Shown piece by piece: positions 17,301 to 26,583 of a stretch of 64,000 bases of DNA. The notes beneath the pieces are model-generated. The model was not told the DNA's origin. It made no database searches and saw nothing but the letters and a program-made list of their open reading frames with translations. The stretch is from assembly GCA_963773155.1 (NCBI GenBank), contig CAVZAB010000009.1, positions 184,419 through 248,418 of the forward strand, given 5' to 3'. Within the stretch, counting starts at the first letter, position 1, and every line of letters begins with the position of its first letter. Source of the DNA: CAVZAB01 sp963773155 (GTDB lineage Bacteria; Pseudomonadota; Alphaproteobacteria; Rhizobiales; Beijerinckiaceae). The position numbers and the translations under genes are program-made.

Positions 17301-18575
17301 GAGCATGACCGGGTGTTCGCGAATAACCTCGTCGAGAATGTCCCAGACTTCCGGTTTTTCCTTTTCGACCAGTTTCTTGGCCTGCTTGACCGTTGCCGAA
17401 AGCCCCTTGGCGTCCAGCCGCGAATAGATAAACGGCTTGAACAATTCGAGCGCCATCTTCTTCGGCAGGCCGCATTGGTGCAGCTTCAGTTCCGGGCCGA
17501 CGACGATGACCGAGCGGCCGGAATAATCGACGCGCTTGCCGAGCAGGTTCTGACGGAACCGGCCCTGCTTACCCTTCAGCATGTCGGCAAGCGACTTCAG
17601 CGGCCTCTTGTTGGCTCCGGTGATCACCCGACCGCGCCGGCCATTGTCGAACAGCGCGTCCACCGCCTCCTGCAGCATCCGCTTTTCGTTGCGAATTATA
17701 ATATCGGGGGCCCTCAGTTCGATCAGCCGCTTCAGCCGGTTATTCCGGTTGATGACGCGCCGGTAGAGATCGTTGAGATCGGAGGTCGCGAAACGGCCGC
17801 CATCGAGCGGCACCAGCGGACGCAGGTCCGGCGGGATCACCGGCACTTCGGTCAAGATCATCCACTCCGGCTTGTTGCCCGATTGCATGAAGGCTTCGAT
17901 GATCTTCAGCCGCTTGGCAAGCTTCTTCGGCTTCAGTTCGGTCGTCGCTTCGGCAATCTCCTGGCGCAAGCCTGCCGCGATCCTCTCGAGATCCATGCCG
18001 CGCAGAATTTCGCGGATCGCCTCGGCGCCGATCTGGGCGGTGAAGGAATCCTGGCCGAACTCGTCCTGGGCCCGCAAATACTCGTCTTCCGATAAGAGCT
18101 GGCGGTTCTTGAGCGGGGTCAGACCAGGGTCGAGAACGATATAGGATTCAAAATAGAGAATCCGCTCGAGATCCTTCAGCGTCATATCGAGCAGAAGGCC
18201 GATGCGCGAAGGCAGCGACTTCAAGAACCAGATATGGGCGACCGGCGCGGCCAGTGAAATATGACCCATGCGCTCACGCCGCACCCGCGACAGCGTCACC
18301 TCGACGCCGCATTTCTCGCAGATGACCCCCTTGTACTTCATCCTCTTGTATTTGCCGCACAGGCATTCGTAATCCTTGATCGGCCCGAAGATCCGGGCGC
18401 AGAACAGCCCGTCGCGTTCCGGCTTGAAGGTGCGGTAGTTGATCGTCTCCGGCTTCTTGATTTCGCCGAACGACCAGGACAGAATTTTCTCGGGGCTCGC
18501 GATTCCGATCTGGATCTGGTCGAAAGCCTGCGGCTGGACGACCGGACTGAAGAGATTCATCACCTCTTGATTCAT
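14400..18575 (-). CDS. rpoC: DNA-directed RNA polymerase subunit beta'
   Basis: A 1391-residue catalytic subunit. Near the N-terminus the zinc-binding cysteines of ECLCGKYKRM...ICEKC are present (about residues 71-89). The active-site loop NADFDGDQM, with its three Mg-binding aspartates, is at about 460-468. The second zinc site (CEAKNGVCGKCYGRD) and the C-terminal block follow. Of two adjacent ATGs the second (18575) is preferred because AGGAG is then seven bases away. It follows rpoB by about 100 bases. Confidence 0.98.
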   Translation of the reverse strand: MNQEVMNLFSPVVQPQAFDQIQIGIASPEKILSWSFGEIKKPETINYRTFKPERDGLFCARIFGPIKDYECLCGKYKRMKYKGVICEKCGVEVTLSRVRRERMGHISLAAPVAHIWFLKSLPSRIGLLLDMTLKDLERILYFESYIVLDPGLTPLKNRQLLSEDEYLRAQDEFGQDSFTAQIGAEAIREILRGMDLERIAAGLRQEIAEATTELKPKKLAKRLKIIEAFMQSGNKPEWMILTEVPVIPPDLRPLVPLDGGRFATSDLNDLYRRVINRNNRLKRLIELRAPDIIIRNEKRMLQEAVDALFDNGRRGRVITGANKRPLKSLADMLKGKQGRFRQNLLGKRVDYSGRSVIVVGPELKLHQCGLPKKMALELFKPFIYSRLDAKGLSATVKQAKKLVEKEKPEVWDILDEVIREHPVMLNRAPTLHRLGIQAFEPVLIEGKAIQLHPLVCAAFNADFDGDQMAVHVPLSLEAQLEARVLMMSTNNILHPANGQPIIVPSQDIVLGLYFVTLVSDGEPGQGMAFANMGELEHALHAKAITLHTKIKGRAWTYDENGNRVSKIFDTTPGRMILGQLLPDHNKVPFDVANKLMTKKEISSMIDTVYRNCGQKETVIFCDRIMALGFREAFKAGISFGKDDMVVPETKPKIVADTRALAKEYEQQYNDGLITQGEKYNKVVDAWAKCTDKLAEEMMARISSVKKDRSGRDLPINSIYMMSHSGARGSPAQMKQLAAMRGLMAKPSGEIIESPIISNFKEGLTVLEYFNSTHGARKGLADTALKTANSGYLTRRLVDVAQDSIITTNDCGSSGGIRMRAIIDAGQVVASLATRILGRTSAEDLKELDGKVIVAAGEMIQEWHIDRINAAGIQEVKIRSVLTCEAKNGVCGKCYGRDLARGTPVNLGEAVGVIAAQSIGEPGTQLTMRTFHIGGAAQIADQSFIESNFEGVVKIRNRALARNSDSDLMVMARNVAVVIVGPDGVDRAVHRVQYGARLRVDEGDKVKRGQRIAEWDPYSRPIMTEIDGIVAFEDLVEGASMSEAIDESTGIAKRMVIDWRLSQRSVNLRPAIVIKGKDGKITKLPRGGDARYLLPVESIIAAEPGTTIKAGDVVARVSMESAKTRDITGGLPRVAELFEARRPKDHAIIAEASGTVQFGRDYKNKQRVTIVPHEPGADPVEYLIPKGKHIHLQDGDVVEKGDYIVDGNPAPHDILAIKGVEELAAYLVNEIQEVYRLQGVNINDKHIEVIVRQMLQKIDITDPGDTEFLAGEQVDQLELEEANAKVLAEGRKPATGTPVLLGITKASLQTRSFISAASFQETTRVLTEAAVNGKIDQLEGLKENVIVGRLIPAGTGAAMTKLRQVATMRDELILAQKAESSKQPPQLPPAAE

Positions 18576-18678
18576 CATATTCTCCTAGAGTTCGACGCCG
18601 AGGCGGGCGACGAAAGCGAAAGCGCCGACGATCGCACGAGCGGACGGCACAAAAGGGGACCGGTGCAGCCAGGCCGCA

Positions 18679-21600
18679 TTATTCGGCGGCCTCGGCCGGT
18701 GGCAGTTCGCTTGCCGGCTTTTTTGTCGACGTCAATTCGACATTAAGGCCGAGCGAACGCATTTCCTTGACCAACACGTTGAAGCTCTCGGGGATGCCGG
18801 ATTCGAACGTGTCGTCGCCGCGCACGATCGATTCGTACACTTTGGTCCGGCCGGCGACGTCGTCCGACTTGACCGTCAGCATCTCCTGCAGCGTATAGGC
18901 AGCGCCATAGGCTTCGAGGGCCCAGACCTCCATTTCACCAAAGCGCTGGCCGCCGAACTGCGCCTTACCGCCGAGCGGCTGCTGGGTGACCAGCGAATAG
19001 GGACCGATCGAGCGGGCATGAATCTTGTCGTCGACAAGATGATGCAGCTTCAGCATGTAAATGTAGCCGACCGTCACCTTGCGGTCGAAGGCGTCGCCAG
19101 TCCGCCCGTCGTGCAGCACGACCTGGCCGGACGAATCGAGGCCGGCCCGGTTCAGCATGTCGACAATGTCGGGTTCGCGCGCCCCGTCGAAGACCGGGGT
19201 CGCGATTGGCACGCCGCGCCGCAAATTCTGTCCGAGTTCGAGCAAATCGTCGGCCTCGAGCGACTTGATGGTTGGATCGTCGCCATAAATGCTGGTCAGG
19301 CGATCGCGCAACGGTTTGATGTCATGCGAACGCAAATAGGCGTTGACCGCCTCGCCGACTTGTTTGCCCAGTCCGGCGCAGGCCCAGCCGAGATGAGTTT
19401 CCAGAATCTGGCCGACATTCATCCGGCTCGGCACGCCGAGCGGGTTGAGGACGATGTCGACCGGTGTGCCGTCGGCGAGGAATGGCATATCCTCCTGCGG
19501 GACAATCTTGGAAACAACCCCCTTGTTGCCGTGCCGACCAGCCATTTTGTCGCCCGGCTGGATCTTGCGTTTTACCGCGATGAAGACCTTGACCATCTTC
19601 ATCACGCCCGGCGGCAATTCATCGCCACGCTGCAGCTTTTCGACCTTATCGAGGAAGCGGCTTTCCAGTCCCTTCTTGGCCTCGTCATATTGCTTGCGCA
19701 TCGCCTCGATTTCGGCCATGACCGAATCGGTTGCAATCGCAAACGTCCACCATTGCGAGCGCGGGTATTCGTCGAGAATCTCCTTGCCTAGCTTGCTCTC
19801 TTTCTTGAAGCCCTTGGGTCCGGCAATCGCCGTCTTGCCGACCAAGAGGTCGGCAAGACGGGCATAGACGTTACGGTCGAGAATCGCCAATTCGTCGTCG
19901 CGGTCCTTAGCCAGCCGCTCGATTTCCTCGCGCTCAATCGCCTGGGCACGCTCGTCCTTGTCGACGCCGTGCCGGTTGAAGACGCGCACTTCGACGATGG
20001 TTCCCTGCACGCCCGGCGGCACACGCAGCGAGGTGTCGCGGACGTCGGACGCCTTTTCACCGAAAATTGCCCGGAGCAGCTTTTCCTCGGGTGTCATCGG
20101 GCTCTCGCCCTTAGGGGTGATCTTGCCGACCAGGATATCGCCGGCCTGCACCTCGGCACCAATATAGACGATCCCCGCCTCGTCGAGGTTCTTCAACGCC
20201 TCTTCCGAGACATTGGGAATATCGCGGGTGATTTCTTCCGGCCCCAGCTTGGTATCGCGGGCCATTACTTCGAATTCTTCGATGTGGATCGAGGTGAAAA
20301 TATCGTCCTTGACCACCCGCTCGTTAAGCAGGATGGAATCCTCGAAATTGTACCCGTTCCAAGGCATGAAGGCGACCAGCACATTGCGGCCGAGCGCCAA
20401 ATCACCGAGATCGGTCGACGGACCGTCGGCAATGATGTCGCCGCGCTGGACCTGGTCGCCGACCCGCACCAGCGGCTTCTGATTGATGCACGTCGACTGA
20501 TTCGACCGCTGGTATTTCATCAACCGATAGATATCGACGCCGGGCTTGCCGGCATCGGTCTCCTCGGTGGCCCGAATGACGATACGGGTCGCGTCGATCT
20601 GATCAACGACGCCGGTTCGCCGCGCCGCAATCGCCGCCCCGGAATCGCGCGCCACCACCGATTCCATGCCGGTGCCGACCAGCGGCGCGTCGGCCTTGAT
20701 CAGCGGCACCGCCTGGCGCTGCATGTTGGATCCCATCAGGGCGCGGTTGGCGTCGTCGTTCTCAAGGAAGGGGATCAACGCCGCGGCAACCGAGACCAAT
20801 TGCTTCGGCGAGACGTCCATGAAATCGACGCGGTCAGGCGGAACCATGACGACATCACCGGCGTGCCGGCATACCACCAGATCCTCGGTCAACACATTGT
20901 TCGCACCAAGCGCCACATTGGCCTGGGCAACATTGTACTTCGCCTCTTCCATCGCCGACAGATAGACAACATCGTCGGTCACATGGCCATCGCGGACCCT
21001 TCGATAGGGCGCCTCGATGAAGCCGTATTTGTTGACCCTGGCGAAAGTCGCAAGCGAATTGATCAGGCCGATATTTGGCCCTTCCGGCGTCTCGATCGGG
21101 CAGATCCGGCCGTAATGGGTCGGATGGACGTCGCGCACTTCAAAACCGGCGCGCTCGCGGGTCAGACCGCCCGGTCCCAGCGCCGACAGACGGCGCTTGT
21201 GGGTGATCTCGGACAGCGGATTGGTCTGGTCCATGAATTGCGAAAGCTGCGAGGAGCCGAAGAATTCGCGCACCGCCGCCGCCGCCGGTTTAGCGTTGAT
21301 CAGGTCCTGCGGCATGACCGTGTCGATGTCGACCGAGGACATCCGCTCCTTGATCGCGCGCTCCATCCGCAACAGGCCAAGCCTATATTGGTTCTCCATC
21401 AATTCGCCGACCGAGCGCACCCGGCGGTTGCCAAGATGATCGATGTCGTCGATTTCGCCCTTGCCGTCGCGCAGGCCGACCAAGGCCACGACGACTGCCA
21501 GAATGTCTTCCTTGCGCAGCACCCGCACCGTGTCTTCGGCGTCGAGATCAAGTCGCATGTTCATCTTGACGCGGCCGACCGCCGACAGATCGTAGCGCTC

Positions 21601-22818
21601 GGGGTCGAAGAAAAGCGACTGGAACATGGCTTCGGCGGTCTCAACCGTCGGCGGCTCGCCCGGCCGCATGACCCGATAGATGTCGAACAGGGCATCCTCG
21701 CGGGAGGCATTCTTGTCGACCGTCAGCGTATTGCGGATGTAGGGGCCGACATTGACATGGTCGATATCGAGAATCGGCAATTGTTCGAAGCCAGCCTCGA
21801 CCAAAGCCTTGAGCACCTTTTCGGTGATTTCGTCGCCGGCTTCGGCGAAGATCTCGCCGCTGTTGGGATCATAGAGATCCTCGGCCAGATATTGCCCATG
21901 CAGGTCTTCGTCCTGGGCCTTTAACGCCTTAACGCCGCGTTCGGCCAGAAGCTTGGCCGAACGCGCCGTGAGCTTCTTGCCGGCGTCGAGAACGACTTCG
22001 CCGCTGTCGGCATCAATAAAATCGACTGTTGCCTTGACGCCACGCATGCGATCGGCATCGAAGGGCACCCGCCAGGCGGCCGCCTTGGTCTTTTTGTCAA
22101 TGCTGCGCGTATACGTAATCGTCTTGTAGAAGGTTGACAGGATTTCCTCGCCGTCCATGCCGAGCGCATAGAGCAGAGACGTGACCGGAATCTTCCGCCG
22201 CCGATCGATACGGGCATAAACAATGTCCTTGGCGTCGAATTCAATATCAAGCCAGGAGCCGCGATACGGGATGATCCGCGCCGCAAACAATAGCTTGCCG
22301 GAGGAATGGGTCTTACCCTTGTCGTGGTCGAAGAACACGCCGGGTGAGCGATGCATCTGGGAGACGATGACACGCTCGGTGCCATTGACAATGAAGGTGC
22401 CGTTCGAGGTCATGAACGGCATGTCGCCCATATAGACGTCCTGCTCCTTGATGTCCTTGACCGAGCGGGCCCCGGTATCGGGATCCACGTCGAACACGAT
22501 GAGGCGCAAAGTCACCTTGAGCGGCGCGGCAAAAGTCATACCGCGCTGGCGGCATTCGTCGACATCATATTTCGGCGGCTCGAATTCATATTTGACGAAT
22601 TCGAGGAGCGCACTGCCGGAAAAGTCCGAAATCGGGAATACGGACTTGAAAACCGCTTGCAGGCCTTCGTCCGGACGGCCGCCCTTCGGCGCCTCGACGA
22701 GCAGAAACTGATCGTAGGATGCCTTCTGAACCTCGATCAGATTCGGCATCTCGGCGATCTCGCGAATGTGACCGAAGAATTTTCGGACGCGCTTGCGGCC
22801 GGTAAATGTCTGCGCCAT
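18679..22818 (-). CDS. rpoB: DNA-directed RNA polymerase subunit beta
   Basis: A 1379-residue subunit, the usual alphaproteobacterial size. The rifampicin-binding region, residues about 521-551 (SSQLSQFMDQTNPLSEITHK), has the sensitive-type residues at the equivalents of E. coli D516, H526 and S531 (here D530, H540, S545). The C-terminal regions with KPGDKMAGRHGNKG-like sequence (IQPGDKMAGRHGNKGVVSKI) and QRFGEMEVWALEAYGA are intact. Confidence 0.98.
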   Translation of the reverse strand: MAQTFTGRKRVRKFFGHIREIAEMPNLIEVQKASYDQFLLVEAPKGGRPDEGLQAVFKSVFPISDFSGSALLEFVKYEFEPPKYDVDECRQRGMTFAAPLKVTLRLIVFDVDPDTGARSVKDIKEQDVYMGDMPFMTSNGTFIVNGTERVIVSQMHRSPGVFFDHDKGKTHSSGKLLFAARIIPYRGSWLDIEFDAKDIVYARIDRRRKIPVTSLLYALGMDGEEILSTFYKTITYTRSIDKKTKAAAWRVPFDADRMRGVKATVDFIDADSGEVVLDAGKKLTARSAKLLAERGVKALKAQDEDLHGQYLAEDLYDPNSGEIFAEAGDEITEKVLKALVEAGFEQLPILDIDHVNVGPYIRNTLTVDKNASREDALFDIYRVMRPGEPPTVETAEAMFQSLFFDPERYDLSAVGRVKMNMRLDLDAEDTVRVLRKEDILAVVVALVGLRDGKGEIDDIDHLGNRRVRSVGELMENQYRLGLLRMERAIKERMSSVDIDTVMPQDLINAKPAAAAVREFFGSSQLSQFMDQTNPLSEITHKRRLSALGPGGLTRERAGFEVRDVHPTHYGRICPIETPEGPNIGLINSLATFARVNKYGFIEAPYRRVRDGHVTDDVVYLSAMEEAKYNVAQANVALGANNVLTEDLVVCRHAGDVVMVPPDRVDFMDVSPKQLVSVAAALIPFLENDDANRALMGSNMQRQAVPLIKADAPLVGTGMESVVARDSGAAIAARRTGVVDQIDATRIVIRATEETDAGKPGVDIYRLMKYQRSNQSTCINQKPLVRVGDQVQRGDIIADGPSTDLGDLALGRNVLVAFMPWNGYNFEDSILLNERVVKDDIFTSIHIEEFEVMARDTKLGPEEITRDIPNVSEEALKNLDEAGIVYIGAEVQAGDILVGKITPKGESPMTPEEKLLRAIFGEKASDVRDTSLRVPPGVQGTIVEVRVFNRHGVDKDERAQAIEREEIERLAKDRDDELAILDRNVYARLADLLVGKTAIAGPKGFKKESKLGKEILDEYPRSQWWTFAIATDSVMAEIEAMRKQYDEAKKGLESRFLDKVEKLQRGDELPPGVMKMVKVFIAVKRKIQPGDKMAGRHGNKGVVSKIVPQEDMPFLADGTPVDIVLNPLGVPSRMNVGQILETHLGWACAGLGKQVGEAVNAYLRSHDIKPLRDRLTSIYGDDPTIKSLEADDLLELGQNLRRGVPIATPVFDGAREPDIVDMLNRAGLDSSGQVVLHDGRTGDAFDRKVTVGYIYMLKLHHLVDDKIHARSIGPYSLVTQQPLGGKAQFGGQRFGEMEVWALEAYGAAYTLQEMLTVKSDDVAGRTKVYESIVRGDDTFESGIPESFNVLVKEMRSLGLNVELTSTKKPASELPPAEAAE

Positions 22819-22838
22819 GTCGCTCCTCGCACCTTTTC

Positions 22839-22863
22839 AAAAAACGGCGGCCCGGGCCTGCCG
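22839..22863 (-). terminator. Candidate terminator or attenuator just ahead of rpoB
   Basis: On the minus strand CGGCAGGCC / GGGCCGCCG can fold into a G+C-rich stem with one bulged A, followed at once by six U residues, ending 20 bases before the rpoB ATG. Enterobacteria have a partial terminator between rplL and rpoB that lowers polymerase synthesis relative to L12; this is the same position. The rest of the 220-base rplL-rpoB gap is G+C-rich with no gene. Confidence 0.55.
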
Positions 22864-23036
22864 ACCGGCACCTCCACGGCGCCGGCGGGGTGACTAACCC
22901 CGTAGTTCCTGTGCACGTGACCGGGTCACGCCTTGCCCCCGCCGCTGGTGCCGGCGGAGAAACGGCTTATGGGCCCCGGGCCTGAGGCCCGGAACCCCTT
23001 TCTCTGGCGACCGGCCAACCGACTGGCCGACAACAC

Positions 23037-23411
23037 CTACTTGAGCTCGACCTTGGCGCCGACCTTCTCGAGCGCCGCCTTGATCTTGGCGGCATCGTCT
23101 TTTGAGGCCCCTTCCTTAACCGGCTTGGGCGCGCCCTCGACCAGGTCCTTCGCTTCCTTGAGACCGAGACCGGTAATCGCCCGGACTTCCTTGATGACCT
23201 CGATCTTCTTGTCGCCGACGGCGGCGAGCACCACCGTGAATTCGGTCTTCTCCTCAACCGCGGCGGCGGGTGCCGCGGCAGGTCCGGCGCTGACGGCGAC
23301 GGCCGCCGCCGCCGAGACGCCCCATTTGGTCTCGAGGAGCTTTGCGAGTTCGGACGCCTCGAGAACGGTCAAACTCGACAATTCCTCAGCGATTTTTTCT
23401 AAATTAGCCAT
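23037..23411 (-). CDS. rplL: 50S ribosomal protein L7/L12 (bL12)
   Basis: A 124-residue stalk protein that recruits translational GTPases. The N-terminal dimerisation domain (LEKIAEELSSLTVLEASELA) is joined by an Ala-rich hinge (about residues 34-52) to the factor-binding C-terminal domain with EVIKEVRAITGLGLKEAKDL and the final AALEKVGAKVELK. It follows rplJ by 58 bases. Confidence 0.98.
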   Translation of the reverse strand: MANLEKIAEELSSLTVLEASELAKLLETKWGVSAAAAVAVSAGPAAAPAAAVEEKTEFTVVLAAVGDKKIEVIKEVRAITGLGLKEAKDLVEGAPKPVKEGASKDDAAKIKAALEKVGAKVELK

Positions 23412-23469
23412 TGCTGTTTTCCTGTTTGGGATCGGTCAAACCGAAGGGTTCGTTGGGGGGATGGCCGCG

Positions 23470-23985
23470 TCAGGCCGCATCTCGATTGGCATAGGCCTCG
23501 AACACGCGCGCCAGCTTCGCCGCTGGCGCTGTCGTGAGCTGAGCGATCTTGGTCGCGGGCGCCTGGATAAGACCCACGATTTTGGCGCGCAGTTCGTCGA
23601 GCGACGGCAATGTGGCAAGCGCCTTGACGCCGTCGACATTGAGGGTGGTCTTACCCATGGCCCCGCCAAGGAGAACGAACTTCTCGTGGTCCTTGGCAAA
23701 GGCCGTAGCGACCTTGGGCGCCGCCACCGGATCGTTGGAATAGGCGATCAGGGTCGGCCCCTTCAACAGGGGACCGATCGAGGCGACGTCCGTGCCTTCG
23801 AGTGCGATCTTGGCGAGCCGGTTCTTGGCGACCTCAACCTGCGCCCCAGCCTGACGCATCTGCTTGCGCAGATTTTGCAGCTGGGCCACACTGAGGCCGG
23901 AGTAATGTGCGACCACCACAACTGACGTCTCCTTGAAGACGCCATTGAGATGGGCGACAAGCTCCTTTTTCTCCGCTCTGTCCAC
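23470..23985 (-). CDS. rplJ: 50S ribosomal protein L10 (uL10)
   Basis: A 171-residue stalk base that carries L12 dimers. The start is GTG at 23985 (VDRAEKKELVAHLNGVF) with GGAG nine bases upstream; this gives the family length, whereas the longer open frame adds 16 unrelated residues. VVVAHYSGLSVAQLQNLRKQ and the L12-binding C-terminal helix (APAAKLARVFEAYA) are clear. Confidence 0.96.
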   Translation of the reverse strand: MDRAEKKELVAHLNGVFKETSVVVVAHYSGLSVAQLQNLRKQMRQAGAQVEVAKNRLAKIALEGTDVASIGPLLKGPTLIAYSNDPVAAPKVATAFAKDHEKFVLLGGAMGKTTLNVDGVKALATLPSLDELRAKIVGLIQAPATKIAQLTTAPAAKLARVFEAYANRDAA

Positions 23986-24395
23986 GGGTACACTCCGATG
24001 GGCGGGAGGGATCCCGCCGGTTGCACGTGCCACCCATCGATGGCGCGCCGACGCGCGCCCCGATGGGCAGCGGTGAGCGCCTGTCCCCGGGCCAGAAGGC
24101 GCCGGAAAGATGGTTCAAACCGACCAGGGCCAAAGGCCCGAAAACTCGGTCGTCCCCGTCTATGCTGGCCGAAGGTCCGGCGAAACCGGGCCGTTTCGAT
24201 TAAGTCAGGTTCGCAGGGTGACCCCAAACCATGACACCTGCAGTCTCGGACAGGACATGGCCAGCAGAGACACAGGGTTGAACCCCCGGGTCCGCCGGCC
24301 TATCCACCGCTCACATACCCGTTCCAATTGGCACGGCCACATGGCGGAAGCTAATATGGACTTGGGGCCGCAATGCTCGATCGACCCCACCCCGC
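23986..24395 (-). promoter_or_regulatory. rplJ leader with strong hairpins
   Basis: About 410 bases of leader with no supported gene. Close to rplJ are GGCGGG...CCCGCC (24001-24018) and a long stem at 24033-24067 made of two 7-bp helices (CCCATCG/CGATGGG and GGCGCGC/GCGCGCC). The L10-L12 complex represses this operon by binding its leader in other bacteria. I infer the same here but cannot point to the exact binding site. Confidence 0.4.
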
Positions 24396-24424
24396 TATTT
24401 AGCCTGTTTGGATGACGCTGCCAA
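24396..24424 (-). promoter_or_regulatory. Candidate promoter for rplJ-rplL-rpoB-rpoC
   Basis: TTGGCA (24424-24419) and TAAATA (24401-24396) on the minus strand, 17 bases apart. The same -35 sequence and spacing occur before secE, which strengthens both. It lies directly downstream of rplA. Confidence 0.45.
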
Positions 24425-24450
24425 GGGGCAGATCACCAAAAAGTGGATGG

Positions 24451-25155
24451 TCAGGCGCTGGCGCTGAGCGTTGCCGGATCGACCTTGAGGCCAGGCCCCA
24501 TGGTCGAGGATAGCGCGACCCGCTGGATATAGGTGCCCTTGGCACCTTGCGGCTTAGCTTTGCTCACGGCATCGACGAAGGCGCGGGCGTTTTCGACTAG
24601 CTTCGCCTCGCCGAATGACGCCTTACCTATGCTGCCCTGCACGATCCCCGCCTTCTCCACCCGGAATTCCACCGCGCCGCCTTTCGAGGCCTTGATCGCA
24701 GCGACGACGTCGTTGGTCACGGTGCCGACCTTCGGGTTTGGCATCAGGCCGCGCGGGCCGAGCACCTTGCCGAGCCGGCCAACCAGAGGCATCATGTCGG
24801 GCGTCGCGATGCAGCGGTCGAACTCGATGGTCCCGGCCTGGACGATGCTGACGAGGTCCTCGGCCCCGACGATATCGGCCCCGGCGGCCTTCGCCTCATC
24901 GGCTTTGGCGCCGCGCGCAAAGACGGCCACGCGCAGCGTCCGTCCGGTTCCGTTCGGGAGATTGACGACGCCCCGCACCATCTGGTCGGCGTGTTTCGGG
25001 TCAACGCCAAGATTCATAGCAATTTCGACGGTTTCGTCGAATTTTGCGCTGGCGCGTTCCTTGATCAACCGGATCGCCTCCCCGAGCTCATAAAGCTTGG
25101 TCCGGCTGAGGCCGTCGCGGGCCGTTCGAGTTCGTTTGCTGATGCCAGTGCTCAT
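24451..25155 (-). CDS. rplA: 50S ribosomal protein L1 (uL1)
   Basis: A 234-residue L1-stalk protein that helps release deacylated tRNA and often represses its own mRNA. FDETVEIAMNLGVDPKHADQ, GLMPNPKVGTVTNDV and the C-terminal KGTYIQRVALSSTMGPGLKV are typical. Start at 25155; four bases separate it from rplK. Confidence 0.97.
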   Translation of the reverse strand: MSTGISKRTRTARDGLSRTKLYELGEAIRLIKERASAKFDETVEIAMNLGVDPKHADQMVRGVVNLPNGTGRTLRVAVFARGAKADEAKAAGADIVGAEDLVSIVQAGTIEFDRCIATPDMMPLVGRLGKVLGPRGLMPNPKVGTVTNDVVAAIKASKGGAVEFRVEKAGIVQGSIGKASFGEAKLVENARAFVDAVSKAKPQGAKGTYIQRVALSSTMGPGLKVDPATLSASA

Positions 25156-25159
25156 CGTC

Positions 25160-25588
25160 CTAACCCACAATCTCGAGGCCCATCGACCGCGCGGAACCCG
25201 CAATCATCTGGGCCGCCGCCTCAACGGTCGAACAATTGAGATCGACGATCTTCTTTTCGGCAATCTCGGTGATCTGCTGGCGCGTCACCTTGCCGGCAAA
25301 GCCTCGGCCAGGCGTCTTCGATCCGGATTGGATGCCGGCCGCCTTCTTAAGGAAGTAGGACACGGGCGGCAATTTCATTTCGAAGGTGAAGGAACGATCC
25401 TGAAACACTGTAATCACTACAGGAATCGGCGAAGCCTTCTCCATTTGCGCGGTCTTGGCGTTAAACGCCTTGCAGAATTCCATAATGTTCAGGCCGCGCT
25501 GGCCAAGCGCCGGGCCGATCGGCGGCGACGGGTTGGCGGCGCCGGCTGGCACCTGCAGTTTTATGTAGCCGGTAATTTTCTTTGCCAT
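25160..25588 (-). CDS. rplK: 50S ribosomal protein L11 (uL11)
   Basis: A 142-residue protein of the GTPase-associated centre and of the stringent response. KKITGYIKLQVPAGAANPSP carries the proline-rich N-terminal switch, and GKVTRQQITEIAEKKIVDLN lies in the rRNA-binding domain. Of two adjacent ATGs the second (25588) gives normal length and seven-base spacing from GGAG. Confidence 0.97.
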   Translation of the reverse strand: MAKKITGYIKLQVPAGAANPSPPIGPALGQRGLNIMEFCKAFNAKTAQMEKASPIPVVITVFQDRSFTFEMKLPPVSYFLKKAAGIQSGSKTPGRGFAGKVTRQQITEIAEKKIVDLNCSTVEAAAQMIAGSARSMGLEIVG

Positions 25589-25707
25589 CATTCAGCTCCA
25601 AACAAGCCGGTCTCCAGGGAGTCCGGCGATTGAAAGTTTGTGGTGTGGTCCAGCCGGTTTGGCGTCCGGCCCGACCTCCCACAGACTCGCTTGCGGCGAG
25701 CCAACGA

Positions 25708-26238
25708 TCAGACCTTCTCGACCTGACCATATTCCAGTTCGACCGGAGTCGCCCGGCCAAAAATCGAAACCGCGACTTTGACGCGCGAGCGCCCTTCGTC
25801 GATTTCCTCAATGACGCCGTTGAACGAGGCGAAGGGGCCGTCGGCGACCCGCACCTGTTCGCCGATCTCGAAATGGACCGAGGGCTTGGGATGGTCGACC
25901 CCTTCGGCCACCTGCCCCTTGATCCGGTCGGCTTCGGCATCCGAAATCGGCAGAGGTTTGTTGTCGGCCCCAAGAAAGCCGGTCACTTTCGGGGTGTTCT
26001 TGATCAGATGGTAGACATCGTCGGTCAATTCGCATTTGACCAGGACATAGCCCGGAAAGAACTTGCGCTCGGCGTTGACCTTGCGGCCGCGCCGGACCTC
26101 GACCACGGTTTCCACCGGCACCAGAATCTCGTCGAACTTGTCGGCCAGGCCGCGCTGACTGGCATGTTCGCGGATCGCCTCGGCGACCTTTTTCTCGAAA
26201 TTCGAGTAGGCGTGCACGATATACCAGCGCTTGCTCAT
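25708..26238 (-). CDS. nusG: Transcription termination/antitermination factor NusG
   Basis: A 176-residue factor binding RNA polymerase through its N-terminal domain (KRWYIVHAYSNFEKKVAEAI, then FFPGYVLVKCELTDDVYHLI) and S10 or Rho through the C-terminal KOW domain (GEQVRVADGPFASFNGVIEE). It follows secE by 21 bases, the usual secE-nusG pair. Confidence 0.97.
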   Translation of the reverse strand: MSKRWYIVHAYSNFEKKVAEAIREHASQRGLADKFDEILVPVETVVEVRRGRKVNAERKFFPGYVLVKCELTDDVYHLIKNTPKVTGFLGADNKPLPISDAEADRIKGQVAEGVDHPKPSVHFEIGEQVRVADGPFASFNGVIEEIDEGRSRVKVAVSIFGRATPVELEYGQVEKV

Positions 26239-26259
26239 CTTATCCTTCCAGACATTCAG

Positions 26260-26457
26260 CTAGGGGCTGTGGCCGAAGCCGAGCACCAGGGCGACGGCCT
26301 TTTGTAAGACCATGTCGACCGACAGGAAGAACACGCTCGCGATGACGACCATCACGAGGACCATGGCGGTGGTAATCATGGTTTCGCGCCGCGTCGGCCA
26401 GGTGACCTTTTTGGCCTCCTCGCGGACCTCCTGAATAAATTCCAACGGATTGGGCAT
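26260..26457 (-). CDS. secE: Preprotein translocase subunit SecE
   Basis: A 65-residue inner-membrane subunit of the SecYEG channel, of the short single-span form. The amphipathic helix FIQEVREEAKKVTWPTRRET is diagnostic and is followed by one membrane span (residues about 27-47). The start MPNPLEF at 26457 is chosen; the upstream open frame overlaps the promoter. It begins the minus-strand supercluster and lies 155 bases from the left target repeat of the insertion sequence. Confidence 0.96.
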   Translation of the reverse strand: MPNPLEFIQEVREEAKKVTWPTRRETMITTAMVLVMVVIASVFFLSVDMVLQKAVALVLGFGHSP

Positions 26458-26583
26458 AATCCACTGCCTCAAGGCTTTGCGCCGGTTCCCGCCGCTTGAT
26501 CGGCCCAAAGTGGCGAGCCGGCAAAGGTCCAGCCACAAACACTCGCGGCGCGGGACCGGTCGGTCGCGCGCCACAGCGCCCGT

